Assembly (NCBI GenBank): GCA_034336665.1
Contig: CM067576.1
Span: forward strand, 12,391,385 to 12,455,384
Direction: 5' to 3'
Length of the DNA stretch: 64,000 bases
From: Luscinia megarhynchos
Lineage: Eukaryota > Chordata > Aves > Passeriformes > Turdidae
In this document: positions 43,440-57,426 of the stretch, piece after piece
How the letters are laid out: each line of letters opens with the position of its first letter
Position numbering within the stretch: the stretch's first letter is position 1
Notes under the pieces: model-generated
Databases searched by the model: none
The model's input: only the letters and a program-made list of their open reading frames with translations
Told to the model about the DNA's origin: nothing
Made by a program: the position numbers and the translations under genes

Positions 43440-46400
43440 TTGGCCTGCATTTGTGGGTTTTGTGGGAGGGATTTCTGGGTGTGTTCCTTTCCTTTGGCAT
43501 TGTAATTTTCTGCAGCATTTGATACTGGGGGTTGTTGCAGAATATTGTTAACTAGAGCAACGTGACTGCTGTGGTTTCATGCTCTTTTCTTCCTCTAATA
43601 AGATGATAATTCACAGCTCTTGGATTCAGGTCCTGTTTTCAGAGCATGGATGTGCTAGGCAGCACTGGTTTGCAGCATTGAAGAATGAAGTGTGCTCTGG
43701 AAGCGTTGCAAGCTTTCCCTATCCAAATCCTCTTGGGAGCACCTGCTGCTCCCTGCACGTGGATGGGGAACTCTGTCATTTTTACTGCATAAAATGCTCA
43801 TGTGCAAAGTGCAGACCATGTATATAAACCAACTACTCCTCTCTTGGAAATGCCCTTTGCTTATGTTTTGAAATGCCAAATTTTGTCACCCTGAAGTTTT
43901 CCTGACTGGGTTCTCCTGGGCAGAAAGTTGATTGGAAGGGAGGGTGTGCCATAGCAGCATCCTGGCAGTGCAGCTTGTGACAAGCTTGCTGTGTCAGAGA
44001 TGGTCCTTCAGGGTTCTCTGCCAGTATTTTAGCCATCCAAACCACAAAGCTTTGCTTTAAACTGCCAGAAATGAAAACTACTTGTGTTGTATCTCCAGTG
44101 AGCTCTGTGTTGTTTTTTAGGGGAAGTGGGCTGCTTCATAAGTTTAGGGAGTTCTGATTAAGTCAGTATGCTTTTTTTTAAATGCAGAAATACCTCATGG
44201 AGGGAATTGCCTTTTGTGGAAGTTGGTTTGCATTTCAGCTGGGGGTCCTTAATTGCTTCTGATGCAGCCCATGTGCAAGCTGAGGGGATAGGATAAATTT
44301 TAAGCTTAATTTACTTCTATATTAGCTGGTGATCTGATTTTTATTTTTTTTTAAAGTTAGTATGAAACAAGTGACTTCCTCTTACTGTAAGACTATTCAA
44401 ACTTAGCTGTATTTGAATTTTTGTTGGACTCAAGAAATGCAAATCTTTAATAATACTTGTAACTTCCCTATTTTTAGAAATACAGATTAAAAATTAAGTT
44501 TGCCCTTAAATCCTGGAGTGGAACCCCCTGCTCTAAAGGCCTGTCTATCTATAGGTGTTGAACAAGTAATATCCACTTTGCCATTTTGGGTTACAGTATA
44601 GAAGTTGTACAGGGTTGGCCTGGATGTGCTGTTCCCAGGCTGGAGGGAGCAAGCAGATGTCAGCCAAAATCTAGAGATATGTGGGTGCTTGTGAGCTTGG
44701 GAAGCCTGGTGCCAAACCTGGCTGATGTGTATTCTCACTTTCCTGGAGGGGCTGTGTTAAAAGGATGAAAGGTTGAGTCTTTCATAACCCAGAAGTGTCC
44801 AGATAGGTAAATTACTGAGCTGCCTCTAATGAAATCTGTTCATGCACTTCTTATATCCCAGGCTTTGGTCTGGTTTGTGGAGAGTTACTGATACCATTTG
44901 ATAGCAGACAGTGAAACTTCCCAGGGAATATTCCCTTGTAGGGTGCTCAAGGGTTTACAGCAGTAATCTGAGGAAAAGGCATCACTTTCCAGGTCCCTGT
45001 TGGAGAGCTGCTCACAGGATGTGGGCAATGCTGAGCTGCTGCTTTGGACACCTCCCTCCCTGCTCTCCACCTAGTTGCTGTTTCTCCTTTGTCCCCTGGT
45101 TAAGCAGAGACTTCAGTGAAGGAGTTACCCTTCATGAAAGGCACACTGCAGAGCTGCTGGTGTGTACAAACACCTGGGAGCAGAGCACAGAAGGATGAGG
45201 AGGAAAAAGAACAGCCCAGACCAGCACTGATGTCCCCACATCATAAGTGGAGTCCAGGGGAATTGCAAGTATGCAGCATCTGATGAACTGATCTCTTTTT
45301 CTGGCCATTTCTGGGATATTCAATGGCAGCCAGTTTTTACAACATTCACCATCTTCAAAATCAGTACTTCCCACACTGCCTTTCCCAAGTCCATTGTCCC
45401 AGAGCTGTTGGTGGGGGTGACCCACAGGCAGGGCCAGAGATGCAGTTTTAGGCTGAGGCAACATCAGGAAAGGTGAGGAATTCCAAGAGCCTGAGACATT
45501 TTGCTTATAAAAGGAATCAACTGATCCTTTCCAGGTTTGCATGAGGTGTGTTGCTGACAGCTGGGGGCTGCTCCCTCAGCTTTTCCCAATTAATCCATTT
45601 ACCCAGCTGCTTCTGGAATTTTTGGGGTGTTTGTCAGTTCAAACTGAGACCAGCATGAGACAGGAAAGCATTTTGGTCCTGAAGTTCTCATATCGTTTGA
45701 GGATTAGGGTTTGGTTCTGCTACCACAGGAAAATAGATGACATAGAGAAGGACAGAGTGAGAAAAATTTTCAGGCAAATATTCAGTCCTGCTACAGGACA
45801 GTGTAAAAAATGTGTTCCAGCTCCCACCACGAATGTGTTGAGATGTTATAAGCATCTTTCACAGCAAATACTGCTGCTCGTTGCTCTGAAGGGTGAGAAT
45901 GAGACCTCGGGGGATCTCATAAGAGGGGTGTGATTTCAGGTTCTCTGTTTTCAGCTGCTTTTCTCCCTCACACTGGGACCTTGAAGAGGGGCAGAGATGC
46001 CAATGCAAACAGCTCTCCTGCCAGACCAAGAGAGGAGCTGTAGGCAAACATTGCAGTATGCAGGGGGCTTCCTGAGCTCACAGATACGGTTACAAAACAC
46101 TCCACAGCATGTTCCAGCCTCAGACATTAATGTGGTATTTATTTTAGGCTGATTGGTGACAGTTCACTGGCTGTGGTTGAACTTCAGTTCCCATGTCCAT
46201 TTCCTCTGTAACAGCTAACAAACCCAAGATTAATCTTGACACAAAAATAGCTGCTCATTTCCCCCCCCCCAAGGCTCTATAGGCACTCAGAGCCATGATT
46301 TCCTCCACAGGATTTATTTGGGTGGGTGGGAGTCCCCTCTTGCTTGTAGCAAACAGCTCCAGAGGAAAGGCTGAGCCTTTGCTTCTGGAAGGTGGATCTG

Positions 46401-49400
46401 GCTCAGACAGTACCTTCAACACCACCACTGCTCATGAGAGGCAAAGCTGGGTTTCACACTGTGGGCTCTTGTGCCTAGGACATGCTGTTTAACCTAAAAA
46501 ATGTTACAATGCAATTTGATGGCACAGTAAGGCTTTTGGTCGCTCCTCACAATATTTAATTAACACATCACTGGTCTCTACTCACTGTAATTATTGGAAT
46601 ATATTTTTCCAAATCAGAGTGTGTCAGTAAAATACTAAGATAAATATCACACTTGAAACCTCCTTCCCAGTTGCTGCAGCTCACACTGATGGCAAGTGTT
46701 GCTGGAGTAAAAAAAATTTCCAGCATTTTTAGAGAGATTTCCTAACAGCCCTTTCAACAGATACGAAACTAGACATGTTGAAAATAACACTTGTCACTTA
46801 TATGTTTGTTTGAAATATGATTCTCATTTAGAGTATCATTCATTATTTCATTCAAATGCCTCGTGTTCCCTGAAGAAATACGAGGCTGCTGTCCCATTCT
46901 CTCCAGCTCCCACGCCTACAACAACAGCACTTTATTCAAAGGCAGTATCTCTTTCACACTCTAACAATGTGTGCTTGGCTCTTCATTCTCGGTCTTCAGA
47001 GACATGATCCTCTTCAGCTGCCAATTTTTAGCCTGGTATATGCTTATAAATGTATCATTCTGAGACTCTGAACACTGAAATGTGTTGGGGCTTTTTCCTT
47101 ATTTTCCTTCAGAGGATTTCATGGGAAACTGAGCGCATCTTATTTTAAAAATAAAATCACTCCTTCATCTCTGGACACTTCCTTTGCTATTTGGCTATGG
47201 ATAATATTTGTGTAGATTACTGGAAAACATGTCTTAATTCTTAAAATAGTATTTTGCAATCCCTTTTTATTATTAAAAAGGTGCTGGGGTTTTTTGTCAG
47301 ATGACTCCCTCATGCCTTCATGGAGCTCTGCAAGGCACATCCTCTCCCCAGGGTGTCACCAGCCATTCCTGAAGGGCAGAACTGCTGCTGTGGGGCTGTG
47401 AGCATTATATCTGTCCCAGTTTGTTACCTCTGGCTGTAGCTGCTCCTGAAAGCCAGCAGAGCCTGGGTGCTGCAGCGCTGCATTTTTGGGCTAGGCAGGA
47501 TGCACATCCCAGGGCTCACTGTGCACTCAGGCCTGGCCCCACTCTGAGCATCCTCCCCAGTGCCTTCAGAGCCAGGCTGTGACCCAGCCCAGGCACTGCT
47601 GGCACTCAGGTGTGGTGTATAGGTGGGCCAGCTGGTCCTGCTGGGACTAAACACCACTGGGTGCCCCTGTGCCTGGTTGTGCTTCTGTCACACACACGGA
47701 ATTCTTTGTGCCATGTGCCACTAAAGGACTTGTGAGGATGTGTGTAAATAGAGCAGAGGGAGATGTGCTAGCTTTGGTAACCCTGGGCACCTCCCCTTCC
47801 CACAAACCCTGCCCTTGGCAGGGTGATGAAGTCAACCTGCTCAAACAAGTTTTCATTAATGACTGAGGCTTAATAGAACCTTCCTTAAGCCTCTAAATCG
47901 TTCCCACAAACGCTGCTCCTTGTAAGTCATCTATTGCCACCTTCAGCCCTGTTGCTGCCACTGGTGTGGCTCTGTGTTCCCTCAGCACCAGGCACCTCCC
48001 AGAGCTAATACCTTTCCTTCTAGGGCAGCAGCTGTGCCCAGGGCCAGGGCTTCTGTTCTCACCCAGGAACTCCTGGTGGCAGAGCTGGAGGAAGAGCCTC
48101 CAGCTGGTGCTTACATCCAAATGTTTGCACTAGCATGTTCCCACTAGGCTGCCTCAACAGCAAAATATTGAGTTCAGTGCACTCTCACTACTTGATGTTT
48201 TTATCGTTTAAGGCTTGAGACAACTTGTAAATGCTTAAAATAGCGTGAAAATCCCTGTGCTGGCACAGGCTCCCAGCCTTATTGGAAGGCTGTCTGCTGT
48301 TCTCCTGGTGTGGAAGTTTCATATGCTCCAGAGAACAATTATGGAAAAGCAAAATTTTAAATAACCAAGGCTATGTGGCAGTTATAATTTAAAAGGAAAT
48401 CCATAGGTTAAGGGTGTCAGAATAACAAGCTGATTTAAAAATCAGAATTGATGAGCAACCAGGTGTCCATAAATGAATACCTTGGCTGCAGGATGTTCCA
48501 TTATAGGATCACCATCAATTTCCACAATTTTTAAAGGTATTGAATTACACTCTTTTTTTGGTATAAACTACAAATAGCTGCACTATTTCCAGGTTCTGCA
48601 TGTTCCTGGAATGTAATATGCAATGTAAGCTTTCCTGAGTGAAGGAAGGAGGAAGGAGGGTTACAGGAGTGTTTGCTCCTGTCACCTCAGCTGTGGGAGC
48701 TCATCCTGGCACAGGGAGATGAGCCTTGGCAAGGTGTTCTCACACAGACAGGATGAGCCCACCCCTCGTTTTACAGCCCTGGCCTGGGCCTGCTCAAGGC
48801 TCCATTTTTCCAGCAGTCACTGCTCCAGGTTGTGTTCCTTAGGGGAAATCTAACACAGGTCCCTGGGAGCTCCTCCCTGCAGGTACCAGCCTGGGAGGGC
48901 TGTACCTGCTGCCCTTGGTACCTTGGCTCTCACTTGTCAACAAGAAGCCCATGTTTGCTGGGAGGCAGGGGCAGTGGTGGCCGGTGTGTGAGCACTGTTT
49001 GTGTGCCCTGCCAGGACTCTGTGAGGTGCCACAGCCCCCACAGACTCCCTGCTGCTGCCTGCCAGCCCTCTGCTTTGGCACACAGGACAGGCCAGGAGCT
49101 GCCTTGTGGTTTTGGGAAGCAATGAATCAAAACAGGGCACGTGGAGCAGTCAGATGGGTGCAGTCCCCCAGCCCTGTCCCACCACCAGAGCCTGCCCAGA
49201 GGGGGAGAGGTGCCAGTCCCTGTGGCAGTGTGAGCTGGTCCCCCTCAAGGGACAGAGGACCTGCCCTAGAAAATGACTACCAATGTACCAGTTTGCAGTC
49301 ACACAGTGCTGCTTGTCCTGCCTTGTATAAATAATCTTAAAATCTTGGTTGAAAACTCCTTCAGAGCAGGGAAGAAGTGACCTCTGTGCTGCTATTTGCT

Positions 49401-51487
49401 GCAGCTATTTGCTGTTTTATTAACAGAGGAATGTGGCTGGGGCCAAGAGAGACGAGGGCTGCTTGTAGCACTGTAGGGTTGTGACTGGTGTTTTGGGCAG
49501 CAGACAGCAGGTTTGCTCTGTCCTCTGACAGTGGGCATTAACTGGGGATCTCTGACCGAGTCACAGCCTCCCCCTGCCAGGGAAACCTCTCCTGTGGCAT
49601 GGCCTCCCCTGGGAAATGATGGCTTTAGCTGCTAGACCAGGGGGGAAGGAAACCTCTCATGCTGGTTTCTAGCATCTGAAATGGCCAAATCCTGCATGTA
49701 AAGAAAAACCAGAAATGCCTTTTCCTCAAGACTTCCAGCACATTCTGATGCGTGGCAGAAACACAGGGCACCCCTGGGCTCGCTCAAACTGTCACGAGTG
49801 CTGCCAGAGGCCTTGGGCTCACTGATGAGCTGCTTATCTTCAACCATCCATTTTTGATTTAATCTGAATAAATACTCCTCTGTGTTGGCTAATAAAGTTG
49901 TCATTTTGGGCAAAAGAATGACTTGAGTTCAACCTTAGCTGTTAAGGTTGCTCTTTATCTTTTTTTTAACAGTATGCACATGATCATACACTCCTTTAAA
50001 TCTTCCTGAGAGTGGCAGTATCCAAACACATGGTTACCAGCTGCAGCCAGCAGTTCAAACATCACACCCACGGTCTCTTCAGGTACAGATGAAATCCAGA
50101 TGCCCAAACACTCGAATTCTCCACAAGGGAAATGCTAAATTGTGCATTAAACAGTTGCATCATGGCCCATAATGCTATGGACACATTCAGATTATTTTTG
50201 CAGGAACCCTAATGACTAGTTGATAGCTTTTTTTCTCTTTTCTTTTTTTTAAAAAAAGGTATGTTGTTTTACCATTCTGGGTAATTAAAAATGCCAACAT
50301 TACTGGAATGCATCTGCTGAGGGAGGATGTTTGCTTCATCTGGAAATGGCCTGATGTTTTGGGAAATGTTTTGGGCCTCACAGGAGTCCCAGGGCAGAGA
50401 TGTGAGTGTGAGAAGCTTCGAGGAATGTGGAGCTCTTTGCTGCCTTTTCCTAGCACAGATTTATTTTTAGCACGCCTCATGTTTAAGGGCTGTGTCTGGG
50501 AAACAACAGGAGGTACTTCAACCCCTTTCTGTGAACAGCCTGACAGTTCATTCTTGATTTCTTTGGCTTTATGAAACAGATTTTCATCTTTACAGCTGCC
50601 ATAGCTCTGTGAAATGGTAGGTGATGGCCACAGACTCGCTGGGCTCATCAAGGTAGAAGTGAGATGAAGCAGGATGGATTTGTGCTCTGAGAGGCACCAC
50701 CAGGTCACCATGGGGCTGGTCCTGTGCCTGCTGTCCCCACGGGGAAGTGCCAGCTGTGCTCAGCAGATGTGGGACAGGCAGTTCCTGGTGCCCAGCCCTG
50801 CCCCAGCCCAGGGGACAGCACAGGCTGCAGAAAAGCTGCTGTGAGAGGACGCAGGTCAGCCACGGCCACTGTGCCTCTGATGGCCCCTTCCTGCCCTCTC
50901 CACACTCACAGGACCTTTTCTCATCAGGAGAAGGGCAGCTACAAGCTTCCTGCCTGAGCATTTCCCAAGGGACAAGTCCAGGAGGAGTGGGGAATGGCTG
51001 TTTGCATGGCCTGGATACTGCTGCAGTGAGAGCTGGGCATTGCATTTGTACAAACCCAGAGAAGTTTTTGTAATGGAAGCATATCCTTAATGCTTTCTCC
51101 TCATCCTGATACTAACTTCAGGTGTCACAGAAACAAAAAACAGTCCTGCATGTCAATTTGTTGTATCAAATGCATTATTTGTGGCTGAGAGATACCAGGT
51201 GTGCTCTGCAGGTCTCTTAGGAGGGGTCCTGGTCCCCCAGGATTCTCAGTGCTGCAGCTCACAGCTCAGAGCAGCCACTGTGCCTGTCAGCCTTGGGTTT
51301 CCTGCCTCTGGGGGACATTAATTAAGTTGTCTTAATCGGGAGGCAGGCTTGCAACATCAGCCCACAGCATGAGGAATCAGCTTTAGGGACTCCCAGGGTG
51401 CTCTCAGACCTCTCCTGGATGCAGGATGTGCTCAGTGAGGAGCATCCCTGCAGCTGTGGGGTCTGCTGGTGCACCAGTTGAGGTAGT
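43440..51487. other. Intergenic region downstream of PANK3, no gene seen
   Basis: Eight kilobases of unique sequence with rising GC content. I looked on both strands for exons of the genes that lie beyond PANK3 in mammals (FBLL1, RARS1) and saw none. A C run (about 46260-46270) and T/A runs (50229-50258) are the only simple repeats. No microRNA, tRNA or CR1 was recognised. An unannotated long non-coding RNA cannot be excluded. Confidence 0.55.
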
Positions 51488-52545
51488 GGTGAGTGTGCCA
51501 GTGACAGCTGTGTGTGCCAGTGACGTGTGTGTGTCAGTGATGTGTGTGGCAGTGACAATTGTGTGTCAGGGACAGCTGTGTGGCAAGGACTTGTGTGTGT
51601 GTCAGGGACATGTGTGTCAGGGACAGCTGTGTGGCAGGGACTTGTGTGTGTGTCAGGGACGTGTGTCAGTGACATCTGTGTGTCAGGGACACGTGTATGT
51701 CAGTGATGTATGTGTGTCAGTGATGTGTGTGGCAGTGATGTGTGTGGCAGTGACGTGTGTGTGTCAGGGACGTGTGTGGCAGTGACGTGTGTGTGTCAGG
51801 GACGTGTGTGGCAGTGACACGTGTGGCAGTGACACGTGTGGCAGTGACATGTGTGTGTCAGGGGCAGGTGTGTGTCAGGGACAGCTGTGTGGCAGTGATG
51901 TGTGTGGCAGTGATAGCTGTGTGGCAGTGACAGCTGTGTGGCAGTGATGTGTGTGTCAGGGACAGCTGTGTGGCAGTGATGTGTGTGGCAGTGATGTGTG
52001 TGGCAGTGACAGCTGTGTGGCAGTGATGTATGTGTGTCAGTGATGTGTGTGGCAGTGACAGCTGTGTGGCAGTGATGTGTGTGGCAGTGATGTGTGTGGC
52101 AGTGACACGTGTGGCAGTGACGTGTGTGTCAGGGGCAGGTGTGTGTCAGTGATGTGTGTGGCAGTGATGTGTGTGGCAGGGACAGCTGTGTGTCAGTGAT
52201 GTGTGTGTCAGTGATGTGTGTGGCAGGGACAGCTGTGTGTCAGTGATGTGTGTGGCAGGGACAGGTGTGTGTCAGGGGCAGGTGTGTGTCAGGGACAGCT
52301 GTGTGGCAGTGATGTGTGTGGCAGTGACAGCTGTGTGGCAGTGATGTGTGTGGCAGTGATGTGTGTGGCAGTGACAGCTGTGTGGCAGGGACAGCTGTGT
52401 GGCAGTGATGTGTGTGGCAGTGACAGCTGTGTGGCAGGGACAGCTGTGTGGCAGTGATGTGTGTGGCAGTGACAGCTGTGTGTCAGTGATGTGTGTGGCA
52501 GTGACAGCTGTGTGGCAGTGATGTGTGTGGCAGTGATGTGTGTGC
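51488..52545. repeat. Minisatellite, about 1.06 kb, 15- and 17-bp units
   Basis: The array is built from GTGTGTGGCAGTGAT (15 bases) and AGCTGTGTGGCAGTGAC (17 bases) with variants in which GGCA becomes GTCA or TGAC becomes GGAC. Units are mixed irregularly, often as a 15+17 pair, and a 5' portion (51488-51880) is more diverged and richer in GTGTGTGTCAGGGAC units. The open frames across the array are repeat artefacts. The array ends sharply at GTGCTGAGCTCACC. Confidence 0.95.
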
Positions 52546-55500
52546 TGAGCTCACCTCAGTAAACGCCACTGGAACTCATTCCTGTGAGATGCTGACCCAA
52601 ACCTGCTGCCAGAACCAGAAGTGGTGGATGTGTGACATGTGACACCAACTGCCACCTGCAAACACTTGCCATTCAAGTCACCTCCCCACTGATTTCTTTT
52701 CTTTTCCAGGACTGATTTTGCCAAGGAGCTTCACCAGGAACCAGATATTTGCTTTTTTGTACGTACAAGCTTCCACTGTACAGATGTTTCATTCTCACAT
52801 CCCAAATGGGGAGGAAACCTAAATTTAATGGTTGCATGTCCTTGGAAGAACATACTTGTGTGGGCACTATTTCCAGGCATGTAACTGAACAGGTAAGTGG
52901 CAGTGGATTTTTTTTACATCCCCATTGCTGCCCAGAGAGTGGACAGCACAGGAAAGAAAAGCCTTTGGAGTGGAGTTTCTCTTTGGAGAATGTTTAATCC
53001 ATTTAATCCATTGTCCTTTTCAACCAGAATGGTCTCTGCACAAAACGATCACTCAGGTAAATCCCCTAACACAGCAGAAACATCCTCTTCTGCCTCTAGA
53101 CCGAGCTGCTCCTTGTGAAATGAAGCAAACTGCAGGCCCCAAGCCCAAGCACACCCGGGCTGTGTAACAGGAGCTGTGTCAGGCCACTGGCACAGGGGCT
53201 GGGAATGCAGAGGTGCAGAGCTCCGTGCTGGTCTCTCTCCTTATTTATCCTGCCTGTCGGAGCAGCAGCTGTGTTTACAGGCTGGGAGCCGAGCCTGGCT
53301 GGGCTGTGCTCTGCGCTGGGACCTGTGGGGCTGCTGCCCTGGGCTCCTCTCCTGCTCCTGCCACAGCCATGGGCAGCACTCACCTGCAGCCTTCTCCTGG
53401 CCACAAGCTCTTCCAGTCCAGCTTAAGAGGCAGGAGCTGAGGGAATGGATTTGCTTTGGTCCTGACGTGGGCTCCTGTGCGAGGCTGGGGTGTGGTGAGG
53501 ATGAGGATGGCAGCACGGGGGAGGCCCCACCTCAGGAGATGCCTCAGCGACCACCCCGGGGGCTCCACCAGCTGGGCCTGGGACGGCTTCTGGAGAACAG
53601 CCAGGGAAAAACGCCTTGCAGGTCAGTCCAAGGGCAGCTGGAATCCCACACTGCTGGGATTCCAGCAAGGAAGGAGAACACCTTTACTTTTTTGGTGCTC
53701 CTTTAATGCTGCTGCATTTTCTGTCACACCACAGAGCTGCCTTAGCCCTGCTGCTTTTTCACTGGTGGGACCATGCAGATGTTTTGAACCAATGGTTGGT
53801 GTGTAGAGCTGGAAATGCTCAGATTTATATAGAATTACATTTGATACTTTTTGTTTAGCTGGAGTTTTGTAGACATTTTGAAACATGGCACTGTCAGTCA
53901 GCCATGCAGTGCCCAACAACCACAGTGCCCAACAGTGACCCGAGTAGTTTTAAACCTCCATTTTTGGTGCTTACAGAAGCTCGTGAACTTGAACCTGTGT
54001 GGTTTTCCAGGAAGAAGGTGTCAGAAATAATCCTTCTCTGTGTCCAGCCCCCTTTCCCCAAGCCTTGCACCCCGGGCTCTCCAGCTGTGCATTGGCATGT
54101 GCAGAGCGGGCAGAGCAGCCCCTGGGGCTGTGCTGGGATGGGGATGGCTGGGGGTGGCAGCTGTGGGGCTGTGCAGAGACCCCATAGTGAGCACTGGGCA
54201 CAGGGCCTGAGCTGTTCTTCCTCTTGGGTGCATGGTGCCCAGCCGGCAACTGGCAGCATCCCCATCAGGGCAAGAGGAATAACTGCTCCAGTTACTGAAA
54301 ATGGCTTTCTAGATTCCTTTTCTCTCCAGCAGCTTGGTGGGCTGTGCATAGATCTTTCCTCCTGGGGCTTGTGTTCATCTCACAGAGACAGGAGGTTTTG
54401 TAGTAGCATTTTGATTCTGGCCAGATGGGTGTCCCTCTCCGCATCCCTGAGAGAGAGTTCAAAATGAGTAAAGGTATTTCTCTTTTCCCTGAGCCCACAT
54501 GCACTTCACTTGTTATAAGCAGACCTTTCAGAGGTGCCCAGGGGCTGGATTGTTATTGTAAACATCCCTGTTCCTCTGTCAAAGCAAGAGCCAAGTTATC
54601 CTTTGGGCTGAGGTTGTCTTTCAGTTCACAACTAGGATGGAGCAAAGAGGCTGTCAGATTAACTGGGGACTTTCAGTGGGGGAGCAGGATATTGGGAATT
54701 GCTTTTGTGTACATGATCTATGATTTTTGTGCCTCCAAGGTCCTCAAACCATGCTGAAAATCCTAGATTTAATTTGAGTGTGCTGGTCGTGCCTCTGGGC
54801 TTTGTGCTGGGCTGAAGAGCAGCACCACCCCCAGTCACTGCTGGCATCTGTGGAGCCCATCCCACCAGACCAGCACTGCAACACACTGAAAGCAGTGGGG
54901 TTTCATCACCTGTTGGTAGAGGATGTGCTGGTCAGGAGTGCCAGGCATGGCCGTGACTGAGGAGCTGAGTGACACAAATTCTGCCAGGTGGATGGTCTCT
55001 ATCTTCTGCAAAACAATCAGAACTCAAATTGCAGGTCTTTGCCCAGATGCTGTGAAGAAAGGCTCAGCAGCATCAGGAAGCCTTTAGAGCTGAGCTGTGA
55101 GAAAGCAGCATGGACATATTTTTATCAATAGAAGGGACAGAGCTGTGGGTGGTATTTGCCACCCTGCACCAGGTGCAGGAACTGTGATACAGATGCTGCT
55201 TGGTTTGCCACACATTCTGTGAGGTGACAGGACACCCAAATGCTGATGAAACTTGTGTGCACCAACTCCAGGTGACTTCCTGGAGGAGCTGGCAAAGGTT
55301 GGCTACTTTTTTGACAACAGCTGATGCCATTGCTCCTGGACTGCTGTCCTAAGCTCAAACATCACAGTTCAGGAAAGAAATTGGTACAGTGGGTAATGCT
55401 TCCACTGGAGACTGCATAATAGATCCAGCTGGTGGATCCCTGTGATCCTTCTCACCACATGGTGTCCAGCAGTGACAGAGGGGAGCAGCAGGAGCCTGTA

Positions 55501-57426
55501 GTGCTTCTGCACTTCAGCTGAGTGCTGAAACTCAGCACTTGAAGGAGCCCCAGAAGAAGGACTTTAAAATTTACTGTATTTTTATTCAAGGAAATGTATC
55601 AAATGCTTATGAAAGGAAAGGCAAAATGGTGATGTTTTCCTGGTGCTCCTTCTGGTTCTCTCTCCATCTCTGAAGCCATCCTCTGCCCTGGCCAACCCCT
55701 CTACGTTGCTGCCCAGATGGTGCCAGCTGCCTGCATGGCTTGTGCTCCTTCCCTGCAAGCTGCACACAAATGTACTGCTCTGTCTTTGTAAACAGGCTAA
55801 AAATACCGTGGTGCTGCTCCTGGGAGGGCTGGGAGTTCAGAGAGGCTGGGAAGGAAGCCGGGGTCAGGCGGCCCTGGGGAGCGGCATCACACGGAGGCAC
55901 AGAGCCAGGGATGGATCCCTGGGGTGCTGTGACATGGGGCTGGCTGCAAGGACAGACAGACAGACATCCCCACAGCGCTGCTGCCCTGCTGTCCTGCTGC
56001 CCTGCCCAGCTGAGCCTGTGCTGCCAGCTCTCCTCACATCAGTGCTCGTGGTGTGCAAGTGTGTGAGATGTGACTCGGAACGCTCAGGGCTTTGCAGGGC
56101 TCCTTTGTGCAGAGGAATTTTTGTCTTTTCTACTCAATTTCTGTGCTAGGTATTGTGATGCAGGGACCAATGCCCTGCAGAGTGCTGGCTTCTCCAGGCA
56201 CCCCAGTCAGTGAGGTGACACCGTCTGCTGGGCCCCTTTGCTGAGGGTGCCCTATGTGAGGCTTGTGTCTCCATATCCACTGGGAAAGGAAGTCAGAAAA
56301 GCCTGTTCCTTCAGATATCCTATTTCAGAAGGCATCAAAAGTTAATTTATGTTCTCACAACACCCATGTACCTCGTTAAGAGATGTGACTATCCTAACCA
56401 CACCCCAGTCAGAGTGACCAGGGCCTGAGTCTGAATGTCCCCCTCCAATGGCACAGTTCCAACCAGAAACCTCATCATTGGTAGCAAATTTCACTTTGGG
56501 TCATATATGTCATAGGCATTAACACTTGGAATATTCTTATATTTTGCTTCATTAGTGCTTGTCCTTGTTAGCTGGTGTGAGGCTGTGTGGCACAGAGTGG
56601 ATCAGCAATGAGCACCAGTGCCCTGTCATGCATCCTGCTGAAAACACAGACCAGGGCTCAGCCCTGGTCTGGTAGCAATGACAGCTGTGTCTGGTGTTGT
56701 ACCCTATCTGCTTTCTCCATCTCTCCACTGCAATGTAAATCTAAGTGTCCCCTACGTGAGCTGGGGCAGTGGGAGCCAGGGCTGGGCTGTGGGAGCTGCC
56801 TGGTGCTGGGCAGCTCAGCCACAAAGAGGGAATTCATCCAGAGCTGAATAAGTGCATGTGATGGGCAATGAACACCTTAAAGCCCAAACACACCACTAGC
56901 ATCCTGCACCTGCCCACAGCCCAAGGGAACTCCAAGTCTCACAGAGCTGGCAGGAGGGTGGGTGCTGCCTTCCATGCACCTGCCTGCTGTGGCAGGGCCC
57001 AGCCACCTCACCCCAGGGACTGTTCACTGCCAGGGAGATTCAAACCATGCTCAGCTGCCTCTTCTCCAGGCAGAAAAAATTCCACAGAGATTTTGTTTTA
57101 AAGAAAATAACCTTTGCTGTGCAAAAGTTTCAGTCTAAAAGACTTCTGGTAGGGAAATCACTGGGTTTGACATGTTTTTCCCATCACCTCTGGCAGAAGT
57201 GGAGCAGTGTCAGGGTGGTGTCTGCACTGGAGCAGTCAGCAGTGTGCTCTGCACTGAGCTCATTCTGCTGGGCCATGCTCCAGTTCCTCGAGGATTTCTC
57301 ACTGATGTAACCAGACTGCTTCGAGTACCTCTGTGCTCCATTCCTCCCCATCCTGCAAGAGACCCAAACTGCCTATCCTGTATTTACCCTGCCAGTATTC
57401 CTTGGTGGGCCCCATGCCATGCACAC
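52546..57426. other. Intergenic, GC-rich, no gene seen
   Basis: About 4.9 kb between the two minisatellites. Several open frames of 100-190 codons occur on both strands (for example 53176-53706 and 53904-54467) but overlap each other in many frames, lack domains and splice structure, and reflect the low density of stop codons in GC-rich DNA. Confidence 0.55.

Noticed and set aside
51488..52545. CRISPR-like array
   Set aside because: Units are contiguous 15-17-bp tandem repeats without unique spacers, and the DNA is a vertebrate chromosome. The same holds for 57427-57821.
53176..54467. Overlapping open frames of 90-190 codons on both strands
   Set aside because: No recognisable domain, no splice structure, and heavy overlap in many frames, as expected for GC-rich non-coding DNA.
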